NCBI GenBank assembly: GCA_043228905.1 | Contig: JBHGNT010000008.1 | Coordinates: forward strand, 5,456,001 to 5,520,000 | From: Azolla caroliniana | Taxonomy: Eukaryota; Polypodiophyta | Direction: 5' to 3' | Length of the DNA stretch: 64,000 bases | Shown here: positions 7,621 through 16,272 of the stretch, piece by piece | How positions within the stretch are numbered: position 1 is the stretch's first letter | Layout of the letters: every line of letters starts with the position of its first letter | Notes under the pieces: model-generated | Told to the model about the DNA's origin: nothing | Seen by the model: the letters and a program-made list of their open reading frames with translations, nothing else | Database searches by the model: none | Program-made: the position numbers and the translations under genes

Positions 7621-10348
7621 CAGTCGTGAGGGAGAGCTTCACGCCTAGTCTTTCGAAGAGCTCCGTCGCTTCGTGCGCGTCCAACTCCCCTCGGTCGGCC
7701 ACTATCTTCCCTACACATCCATATCGGCAAACAACATCTTCAAGTAGAAATTTGCAAACGGATGAAGTCGTCTTGTTTGTCAAGGCTCGTCCTTCCACTT
7801 GATTTGTCAAGTCTTCCCTTGCTAGCGCTAGGTACTTCATTTGTCCCACTCCCATTGGCATCGAGACCAGATCCACCATCCATTTGAAGTGTATGGTGAG
7901 TGGGTATGTCGGCGTTAACTCATCACGATGACGTATATTTGAATATACTTGGCAAGTTTCGCATGTGGACACGAAATGAAGTACATCTTTGTACATGCTT
8001 GGCCACCAGTACTTCTCCTTCAACTTTTCGAACGTCGCCCATGTTCCTCTATGACCTGCCCAAGCACTCTCGTGGAATTCGGTCATCAGTGTCTCTTGCT
8101 CTTCTTTCTTTACCACCACTCGTCGTGGTATTCCTGTCCTTCTTTTTGGATGTCGCCAAAGGAATCCTCCCTTCAAGAAGTATTGGTAAGCTTTCTTTCG
8201 GATTCGTAAGGCCTCCTCCTTTGTCAACGAGGCATCTGTCGTCAATGTTCTTAGGAATCTACCGATGAGTAACCACTCTCCTTCGTACTCGTTCTCGTTG
8301 AAGGCGTGGAGGGTTTGCGTGTCCTGGTCTTCCGCCGACAATCGAGCCATCTTGAAGAAGTCGAGGGCGACATCTTCATCTTCCGAAACCATGTTACTTC
8401 CGTTTGAAAATCTTGCCCTCGACAGCATGTCAGCCATGGCGTTCTTCTTCCCTGCAATGTGACGGATCTCTAGGTTTAAAGACTTGATGTAGGCGATCCA
8501 CCTTAGCATAGCAAGATCTGGGGTCGCACATCCCGAGACCATTCCGAGAATTGGGAGACAATCTGTCTTTATTATCACTTCTGACCCGATCAGGTAATCT
8601 TTGTCCGTCTTCACTGCCGACACAATACCCCAAAGTTCTCGCTTGACTTGGGCATATCTTTGTTGCCGTTCGCTGAGAACCTTTGCTCCGAACCGGACGG
8701 CATATCGCGCATTATCTTCACCTTCTTGATTGATGACCCACCCGATTCCGGTTGGGCTCGTATCTACGGTCACGTAAATTGGTTTCCCTTCGGCATAGTC
8801 GGCCTTCCTTAGTGCCGGAGCTTCAAGAAGCAGTTTCTTTAATCTTCGCATCGCCTCTGTGTGCTCGTCTCGCCATTCGAACTTTATTCTTTTCTTTAGT
8901 AGTCCATATAACGGTTCAGCGACATGAGCGTAGTGAGGAATCCATATATGATAAAACGCGCACGCTCCAAGGAACCTTCGAACCTCCGTTTGGTTTTCGC
9001 ATTCTTCTTTCATGTCTTGGATTGCGTTCACTTTGGATGGCGAGGGCTTCCGGCCGTATGCTCCACACAAGTGACCTACCACCAAGATCTCCGGTTGCCC
9101 GAATGCGGATTTTTCTCCCGAAAATGTCAAATTCGCATCTTCGAGCCTTTGAAGCACCTTCTCGCAATCTTTCATATGATCCGCAACGAACTTTCTACAA
9201 CCTTCCTTATCTTTCGATTCATCTTTCTCCTCATCCGAACATCCTTTTATCGGAATATCATCCAAGAATGGCATCGTGATGTCCGGAATGCAATCCTTCA
9301 AGACTTTATTCATGGCATTCACCATATGAGCCACCGAGTTCGTTGCGCCTTGGGGTAAGGTACACATCCGCACAAGCCCGATCGGAGTCCTCATGGTTGT
9401 AATGTCCCGACTGTCGATCGCCAACTGGAATTGGTCATATCCGGAGTAGAGATCGCCAATGGAGTAGATGGACCGGCCCGCAAACGCTTCGGCAAATTCG
9501 TCCACGCTCGGACCGATTCCGGCATTTCGAATTGTCACCTTGTTGACGGGTTGAAGATCTTGGATGAATCGCAATGATCCATTCTTTTTCGGCACCGTGA
9601 ACCACCTATTGGAATAAGGAGCATTCGACGGTTCTAGAATTCCCATACTCACCTTCTCCTTTAAGAGCTCGATCAGCTTCGGAAGGTGTGCTCTCGGAAC
9701 CGGTATCGGTTTCAAATTCCAAGGCACATGAGGCACCGTGAAGATCACCATTGGCTCTATAACCTTTGGGTCGGCGCATCCGATTTCTCGTGGGAAGAAT
9801 GCGAAAGCCTTCCCATGTCTCTCAAGCATGTCGCGAAACATTCGGTCCTCTTCAGGGAGAAGGAAATCCTCCTTTCCAACTCGTAGCTTCCCCTTCGTCT
9901 CTTTGGTGAAGTCATGACCTATCTTCTTCGGATCTCTTAAGCTTGGATCTTTAGCGACTTCCTTCATCTTTTGCCAGCTATCTTCCGGTAGCGGAACCGC
10001 AACTGGCTTGATCTTCTTATCCACCGTTTTATATTTCGTGTTGATGTCAGCTTCCTTCATCGAGATGCCACGACGGTATTCATCGATGATAGCGTACATG
10101 TTGACGGAGTTAACCGAAATCACGCGTTGGTTGTGAAGATAGCTCAAGTCCACGACGTCCTCGATTTCGCCGATGGTGTCGTTAAATGAGGCTTCTTCCA
10201 TAATATGAGTCACGAACTCTCCTTCTTCTATTATGTTCTCTTCTTTCAGCATCTTCTCGAATTCTTGTATCCGGTGCTTGTGCTTCTTGTCGGGTAGTAC
10301 AAGTTTACATGCGCCACTAGGTGTGACACATATTGCTTCTCCTTGCAA
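7621..10348 (-). pseudogene. pol: Gypsy B Pol: RT, RNase H and integrase N-terminal piece
   Basis: A long minus-strand frame of about 910 residues, cut at 7621 by the chromovirus target duplication. RT lies at about 9000-9700, with the active site FLDDIP near 9250-9265 in place of the usual YLDD or YVDD. RNase H includes VTVDTSPTGIG near 8760, and the integrase zinc finger (H-H-CETC) is at about 7940-8080. The frame is open upstream of the first ATG and overlaps the protease end, so a -1 shift at the oligo-T run 10426-10430 could join them. Only the insertion breaks the coding sequence here; the remaining integrase is at 1147-1824. Confidence 0.88.
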
Positions 10349-10422
10349 TCCACGCGCTCTTCTTTCTTGTGGGGTCTTGTGATTGCTCGGACTATTTGTG
10401 CCCCATGCTTCAATAGTCCGCT

Positions 10423-10956
10423 CTAAAAATCCGAGGATTCGCCTCCGAGACTATCTCGATTCCTTTCATGATTGGCTCGCACTGTTAGGAATTGGACCAA
10501 TCTTTGGTTGTCAAGACTCTTTATTCGTGCGAAGGCTGCTCCATTATCGAACACTTTGGTCTCCATCCGAGATGATGTGATATAAGGTTGCCCTAGGATG
10601 ACAGGATGCGACGCCGATTCTTGTACGAAGAAGTGTTGATCCATCTCCACATCCCCAATCGTGACTTTGACATTGGGACAAGCTCCGTACAAGTCCTCCG
10701 TAGACTTTGTTGCCGCGCGAATCTTCCATCCGTGGTTTGTATTGATTGGCCATCTTCCCTTTTTGTAGAAGTCGGTTGACATGAGGTTGATCTCCGAGCC
10801 GTGGTCGATCAAGGCTACGACGGTCTCTTTCTTCTCCCCGATCTTCACCGGCGTCTCCGTTGTCGCTCGTGCCCAATGAGGTCGAGTGTAGTGGCTGTCC
10901 ACCATATCTTCATCGATTTCGTCTCTTGCCATCGTTATGGCATTCGTTTTTGCTTT
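10423..10956 (-). CDS. Gypsy B retroviral-type aspartic protease
   Basis: Minus-strand frame directly after the gag stop and in the same frame. The active-site motif is ALIDHGSEINLM near 10790-10820, with histidine where Ty3/gypsy proteases usually have serine or threonine (D-S/T-G). The flap and C-terminal signature HPVILGQPYI (about 10575-10605) is clear. It would cleave the Gag-Pol polyprotein. Its end (…SSDF, stop 10423-10425) overlaps the pol frame. The DHG triplet may be a lineage feature rather than damage, since the rest of the domain is intact. Confidence 0.8.
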   Translation of the reverse strand, partial: KAKTNAITMARDEIDEDMVDSHYTRPHWARATTETPVKIGEKKETVVALIDHGSEINLMSTDFYKKGRWPINTNHGWKIRAATKSTEDLYGACPNVKVTIGDVEMDQHFFVQESASHPVILGQPYITSSRMETKVFDNGAAFARIKSLDNQRLVQFLTVRANHERNRDSLGGESSDF

Positions 10957-12627
10957 CTACGACTTCTCTTCTTCCTCGTCCGATTGTTGTCTCTTTCTCT
11001 TTACAAGGTCCACGATCGTGTCATGGAACTCCTTCTTCGTAATGCCAAGCAATTCCCTCAAGGACAAAGTTACGTGGCTATCAAGAACTCGTTCTTCGAG
11101 AATCTTCTTTAGATCCGTCGTCTGCTCTATGTCCGACCTTAGCTTATAGGTAGGTATAGTCCTTGTCCTCCGAGTGGGGTCTTCGACACCAACCTTCACG
11201 GGCCGAACCATTTCTTCAACTCGTATGCTTGGCTCCCCTTTTCGGCTTGATTCTCGTTCCTCCGTTTGTAAAGGTCGACTCGTCTCCGCATCGTCCTTCT
11301 TTTTCGCGTTCCTTGTTTCATGTCTTTTTGATGGGCCTTGCTCTTCTATTCTCTTTCTCTTTTCTTCGACGAACACCTCGTGGTTGTCGCACATCACCTC
11401 TGCGAGTATGGTGTTGTCGTCCACCGGATCCGACCACCCGGTTATGCTTTGCACGTTTCGGTCCGCAAGCTCTACCTCGTTCGATGTGACTTTTCCCTTC
11501 TTCTCATATTCGAGAACGGAAGTCCAAAACTTTGCTCCCGCTCTAGCAGCTTCAGTCTTGTCTTTCCCGACTCTTATTCCGGCCGACGCAGCATAGTGCA
11601 TCGCATCCACATGAGTCGCATCGGCATCCTCCATAGATCTCTTCATTCCTCCTCTTCCGAAATTCACCCGTAGGGGTCTTCTCGTCTCGCTTGAGCAGAT
11701 CATGTTGTCCTCTATGTATACGATATTTTGTCGAATCGCCTCTCGAAGGCTCGCACAATCCCTTCGCATGTGGTCCATGCTATCGCACCACACGCATCTA
11801 AAGGGTTCTTTTCCTTTAGGGCCCCGACGATTCATGTTGGCTAGCGTGACCTTCTCGAACTTCTTCGCTAGCTCTTCGATGATGTCGTCATCAATCTTCT
11901 TTTCTTCCACGTTACTTTGTCTCAGCGGCTCAACTACTTTCGGCGGTCTTGCTTTCTCCGTGGTAGTCGGTCCCGTCATGTCGGTGTCATCAACCCATTG
12001 GCGACGCTTGTCGAGCCTATTGCATGCCCGCTTCACCGCGATCCAGTCCGCTACGAGCCCATTTGCTTGGGTATCATCTTCGAGAAGAGTCCCCAACTCC
12101 CGTCTATCCTTTATGTCCACGGCCTTCAAGAAGTACAAAGTCTTGTCCTCTTCAAGCAATACTTGGTCCGTATTGGGGAGACGACTAAACATCTGGTCGA
12201 ATTCGTCGTACACCCTCGAGACGCTCATCTTCTTATTCTTCTTCTCTATCCACTTCATCAGGGCATGTCGAGTCATCCTCGTTGAGTCTTCAGTCACGAA
12301 CTCCGCTAGTATCGTTTTCTCGAACTCGGACCATGTTGTCTTTCCTTCTTGAAGCTCGATGACGCGTCTTTGGATGTTGTTGGCGACAACTCTCTTGAAG
12401 CTTGCGATTTGACGTGCCTCGGACACGTCCCTTTGATTCATCTCCCTCTTATATGCATCAAGGAACTTCGTAACGTTCCTTCCATCGAATTGGCCCTCGA
12501 GCTCTACGACACGATCGACAGCCTTCTCCACGCTCGCGTCGTTGTCCCGAGATCTCATCATTTGCTCGACGATTAGCATCATCCTTTCGAGCTCTCCTGC
12601 TTGGTTGCTTGAGGACGTCATCTCCAA
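10957..12627 (-). CDS. gag: Gypsy B Gag
   Basis: 556-residue minus-strand frame starting with MEMTSSSNQAG, 62 bases inside the 5' LTR. The N-terminal half is helical, with Gag-type stretches (FLDAYKREMNQRD, ELQEGKTTWSEFEK). The zinc knuckle CVWCDSMDHMRRDC (CX2CX4HX4C) is at about 11755-11796. The C-terminal half is charged and low in complexity. It ends in a single TAG (10957-10959) followed by the in-frame protease, so read-through could make Gag-protease. The sequence is not close to any Gag I know well. It is assigned from its position, length and knuckle. Confidence 0.8.
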   Translation of the reverse strand: MEMTSSSNQAGELERMMLIVEQMMRSRDNDASVEKAVDRVVELEGQFDGRNVTKFLDAYKREMNQRDVSEARQIASFKRVVANNIQRRVIELQEGKTTWSEFEKTILAEFVTEDSTRMTRHALMKWIEKKNKKMSVSRVYDEFDQMFSRLPNTDQVLLEEDKTLYFLKAVDIKDRRELGTLLEDDTQANGLVADWIAVKRACNRLDKRRQWVDDTDMTGPTTTEKARPPKVVEPLRQSNVEEKKIDDDIIEELAKKFEKVTLANMNRRGPKGKEPFRCVWCDSMDHMRRDCASLREAIRQNIVYIEDNMICSSETRRPLRVNFGRGGMKRSMEDADATHVDAMHYAASAGIRVGKDKTEAARAGAKFWTSVLEYEKKGKVTSNEVELADRNVQSITGWSDPVDDNTILAEVMCDNHEVFVEEKRKRIEEQGPSKRHETRNAKKKDDAETSRPLQTEERESSRKGEPSIRVEEMVRPVKVGVEDPTRRTRTIPTYKLRSDIEQTTDLKKILEERVLDSHVTLSLRELLGITKKEFHDTIVDLVKRKRQQSDEEEEKS

Positions 12628-12663
12628 GTATTAATCTCGACTTGATCCTTCCTACCGCCTCTT

Positions 12664-12680
12664 TCACGTCGGGTTCACCA
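12664..12680 (-). other. Gypsy B candidate primer-binding site
   Basis: On the minus strand, TGGTGAACCCGACGTGA begins 8 bases inside the 5' LTR. Its complement ends in CCA and contains GGTTC, as a tRNA 3' end would. I cannot name the tRNA. Confidence 0.45.
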
Positions 12681-12688
12681 CTTGATTA

Positions 12689-13626
12689 TGTCGTGAAGAT
12701 CCGTCACTATGCGCGGATCGTGAGGCGGAACCGCCGGGGTTCTGGACCAGAAGGATTTAGAGTCGTTTGGCGAGAAAGTACTTAAGAAAGATTGGGAAAG
12801 AGAGAAGATGAGATTACACGATTGCTTTGATAACGAATTTCTTCTTCTTAATTTTCATAAAAAAAAAACATGTTTTTCTCCTCCCCCTTCCCACTTTTAT
12901 AGATGCTCTCATGCATATGAGCATGTGAGGGTACAAGACATGCATAAATTGCATGTTTGCCATTTGGCGCTTAAGTATTACATGTGGTGCATGCTAACCA
13001 TGTCACTTATTTTAGCACTCATGGATGAGAATTTACATGTAAAAGTACAATGATAGAAATATAATTTCAACTAAATATTATGGCTTAATGGTAAGCCATT
13101 TAACTCCTAACTTGGAGGTGCAAGGTTCGAATCCATACTTGCCCTCCTTGTATATGTAAATATGTATATATTTTTATATATTTATTTTATCTAGTCGTCG
13201 GTTCGCCGGATGCCGCCGCCGGATGCCGACGCCGGCTCCATCACCGGTCCGGTTTTGGTTGGCCAAAACCCTTTACAAGTAGCTAGCCACCTCTACTCTA
13301 AGTTCAAGTTACCTTGAACTCTCTATGCTCCACACATAGACACAAAGATAATATCTTTTGCTCCTCCTTATATATGATGAGAGCCGTATTTGTCGTGCCT
13401 ATGTGGGATATCTCACAATTTTCTCTTTTCTTTTCACAAAATTTATACCCTCATATCTTGACATTTAGTTGTCCATTTCTCGTGTAATAAAGTGCATTCG
13501 AAACCTCCATCATTTTGTACTTAGATATTAAAAATGTTATCTTCACAATTATTGTATTACATGATTCATACTCGATTTTGTATGTTTTATGGGATTTTCA
13601 CACTATTGCCGAAAATCTTCACGACA
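12689..13626 (-). repeat. Gypsy B 5' LTR (right copy)
   Basis: 938-bp partner of 98-1074. A minus-strand TATAAAA lies at 12895-12901 (plus TTTTATA). The tRNA-like A box (13081-13091), B box (13124-13134) and T5 run are conserved here too, so the module was part of the LTR when the element last moved. Confidence 0.92.
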
Positions 13627-14826
13627 ACGTGTTTACCTTCCGGCCCCGAGCCACAATCAGGCTTCTTTTGCTGAACTTCATAACACCGTTCCGGATTCTA
13701 CCCGTGTAGCCTTCATCATCTAGCCAACCGGCTGATATCAGGTTCAGACGAACCTCCGGAACGTGTCGGATATCCTTCAGCAGCATCTTGCATCCGGTTG
13801 GTGTTGTCAGCCACACGTCTCCTATGCCGACAATTCGGCATGTACCTTCATTCCCCATCCGGACACAACCGTGATCACCGGCTGAGTAGGATGAGAAGCA
13901 TTTCCGATCCGAGGTAAGGTAGAACGACGCTCCGGAGTCGACCACCCAGGTCATCTCGTCGTCGGCAAGGTTTAGCTCACCCACCTCGGTGATGAGCATC
14001 AACTCTTCTTCACTTGCTGCGATTGCCGTCGTTCCCTTCTGGTCCGGCCCCCTCTGGTCTTTACCGCTCCGGTCCGGTGTCTACTTCGAATCGGTATCGT
14101 CGGTTTCCTTGTCTTTTCGGAAGTGCCGACAGTTCTTCTGGAAGTGTGTTGGCTTGCCGCAATAGAAGCAAGTAGGCCTCCCCCTTGACTTTGACCGTGT
14201 CCCCTACTTCTCCCGGTTCTGGGGACTACAGTTCATTTGTCTTCCGTGTTCCAATTCGGTAAGGAGCGCTTTGGAGTCGGAGCTCGTATCCTTATCTTTC
14301 CAACGCGCCTCCTCATCTAGCAAGCTCGACTTCACTCTTGCTAGGGATAACCGTTTCCCTTCCGGCCCGGCGTTGCCCAAAGTGACAACCAACGTCTCCC
14401 AGCTATCCGGGAGGGAACCGAGCAGGAGTAGCGCTAGTACCTCATCGGCGAGAGGTACTTCCAATGATGTTGCCTGGTGTATCAGCCCCTGGAAGGCATT
14501 CATGTGCTCCGCCATGTTGGAGCCATCTTGGTACCGGAGTCTTACTAGCTTCCGGAATACGGAAACCTGATTAACAACATTTCTGTTTTGAAACATAATG
14601 TTGATCTTCTCCCAGAGCTCATGAGCCTTGCTCTCTTCATTGAAGTTGTTGTATAGGCTCATGTCGATGAAGCACCGTGTGTACGCCGTTGTCTTCATGT
14701 GCATCACCTCCCATATCGTGGCGTCGATTTTGTCCGGTCTCTTGTCCCCGAACTGGACCGGCAACCAAAGATCTCGGTGAGCTTGAACATGCCTCCCAAC
14801 GAATCGTCCATTTTCTGTGTCGTTTT
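13627..14826 (-). pseudogene. Copia A gag-protease-integrase, with nonsense mutations
   Basis: One minus-strand frame runs from gag (with the UBN2-type pattern HELWEKIN and SLPDSWETLV) through the zinc knuckle region and the protease WVVDSGASFYLT (near 13940) to the start of integrase, where gypsy B interrupts it. Two in-frame TAG codons (14204-14206 and 14081-14083) sit where copia B has serine and lysine codons, so this copy is dead. The gag N-terminus after the primer site also seems to need a frame change. It is related to copia B but its gag is clearly diverged, so the two are separate families or subfamilies. Confidence 0.85.
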
Positions 14827-14838
14827 GCTCTGATACCA
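14827..14838 (-). other. Copia A primer-binding site (initiator tRNA-Met type)
   Basis: Minus strand TGGTATCAGAGC, complementary to the 3' end of initiator tRNA-Met, three bases inside the 5' LTR. Confidence 0.9.
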
Positions 14839-14841
14839 CTT

Positions 14842-15120
14842 TGACAGGAACTCCACGCTCCCTATGCGCAACGCTCAACCACAACCGAGCTTAGAATCAT
14901 ACACAGAAAACGGGAAATGAACGCACGACACAAAGGAGAGAAGAATACACAGGATGTTTACGTGGAAAACCCAAATACGGGAAAAACCACGGCAACCCAC
15001 AGACTGCAAACTATCACTATATCACAATGATTACAACAATGAGCTCACGGAGCCAACAACCTCGTGCTCACGATCTTCGCCACAAGCGGTGGTTACAACA
15101 GAGGCAACGACCTCTTCGTT

Positions 15121-15156
<36 letters not shown>

Positions 15157-15522
15157 CACTGTTACGCGCTCTAATCTTGCACCAACAAGAATGACAACAA
15201 CTACATACAAAGTTTGCCCTAAGTCATATTTATACTAATATGACTTTTCAGCTATTTACAAATATAGTCCCGATGGACTCTCAGAAACATATTTACGAAT
15301 ATGTCCCTTCATCCGGCGAGCACTCCTCACCGGGCCTGCATCATTTGGCGCTTGCCGGGTACTCATCATCCGGTTCTTACCGGGTCTTCCATTTCCAGGT
15401 AATCCTTCATCCGACGCTTGTCAGGCACTCATCATCCGGTTCTCACCGGGTCTTCCGTAGCCGGGTACTCGTCATCCGGTTCTCACCGGGTCTTCCCATC
15501 CGGAGGGACCTGTTTCCTAACA
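14842..15522 (-). repeat. Copia A 5' LTR
   Basis: 681 bp, plus-strand ends TGACAGGAA and TTTCCTAACA. It contains a CT tract near 15121-15155 and several near-repeats (about 15365-15505) with the hairpin CCGGTTCTCACCGG, the counterpart of the 28-bp repeats in copia B. Confidence 0.8.
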
Positions 15523-15554
15523 CATCACAAGGCGGCTTACTCTTAGGAATGGCC

Positions 15555-16260
15555 TGTTGAAAAACAGTGCTCGGCCACAACCGAGGAATAGGATCAACTC
15601 ACAGAAAACAGGAAATACAAAGTGCACAAGGACAATAGTGAGAGAAAGGTACACTGGATGTTTTACGTGGAAAACCCTAAATGGGGAAAAACCACGGGAG
15701 TCCTCAAACTCCAACTATCAGTATAAACAGAGATGTACAATGGTGAAGCTACAAGGCAACAACCTTGAGCTCACTGTCTTCGCCACAGGCGGCGGCAGTA
15801 CACAGAGGCAACGACCTCTTCGTCGCTCTCTCTCTCTCTCGGCTGCTCTCTCTTCGCATAAAAATGAGCAACTACGACCAGCAACTAGAACAGTTTGCCC
15901 TAAGTCATATTTATACACATATGACTTTCGGGCTATTTACAAATATAGCCTCAAGGGCCCTTGGCAAACATATTCACAGATATGTCCCCGCATCCGGATC
16001 TCTCTCCGGGTACATTCGTCATCCGGCTCCGTAGCCGGGGTCTTCATCATCCGGCTCCGTAGCCGGGGTCTTTATCATCCGGCTCCGTAGCCGGGGTCTT
16101 TATCATCCGGCTCCGTAGCCGGGGTCTTCATCATCCGGCTCCGTAGCCGGGGTCTTCTTCATCCGGCTCCGTAGCCGGGGTCTTCTTCATCCGGCTCCGT
16201 AGCCGGGCTTGCCGTCATTCATTTCCGGACATCCCATCCGGAGGGACCGAAATCCCAACA
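15555..16260 (-). repeat. Copia B 3' LTR (left copy)
   Basis: 706 bp. It holds seven copies of a 28-bp repeat at 16020-16210; the other LTR has eight. Confidence 0.95.
16020..16210 (-). repeat. 28-bp hairpin repeats in copia B LTR, 7 units
   Basis: Units start at 16020, 16048, 16076, 16104, 16132, 16160 and 16188. Each contains CCGGCTCCGTAGCCGG, a 6-bp perfect stem with a CCGT loop. Spacer bases vary slightly (TTCAT, TTTAT, TTCTT). Confidence 0.9.
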
Positions 16261-16272
16261 AACTCCCCCTTC
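16261..16272 (-). other. Copia B polypurine tract
   Basis: Minus strand GAAGGGGGAGTT abuts the 3' LTR and overlaps the polyprotein stop codon (16271-16273). Confidence 0.85.

Larger units (their letters stand above)
98..13626 (-). mobile_element. Gypsy B: long Ty3/gypsy-type LTR retrotransposon (non-chromodomain)
   Basis: Direct LTRs (98-1074 and 12689-13626) begin TGTCGTGAA and end TTCACGACA, and ACGT flanks both sides. On the minus strand the order is 5' LTR, primer site, gag, protease, RT-RNase H-integrase, polypurine tract, 3' LTR. The domain order protease-RT-RNase H-integrase places it in Ty3/gypsy. The integrase gene is split by the chromovirus at 1830-7615. The two LTRs differ by several substitutions and by length changes in a GC-rich CCGG/CGCC segment, so this insertion is older than the chromovirus inside it. 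The FLDDIP motif in RT and DHG in protease set it apart from the common flowering-plant lineages. Confidence 0.92.
1..15522 (-). mobile_element. Copia A: Tork/Tnt1-like Ty1/copia element, 5' part only
   Basis: On the minus strand this element has a 5' LTR (14842-15522), a tRNA-Met-type primer site, gag, protease and the start of integrase. It is interrupted by gypsy B (98-13626) and continues in 1-97, after which the window ends. Read on the minus strand, the ...GRKVNTL at 13627 and the LYLMNARLCPEE in 1-97 join across the insertion to match the same stretch of copia B, which proves the interruption. Its 3' half and 3' LTR lie outside the window. The 5 bases beyond its LTR (15523-15527) should recur outside the window as the target duplication. 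Confidence 0.9.

Noticed and set aside
16020-16210. CRISPR-like array of 28-bp repeats
   Set aside because: The units are directly abutting with no unique spacers, lie in an LTR of a plant retrotransposon, and recur in the partner LTR.
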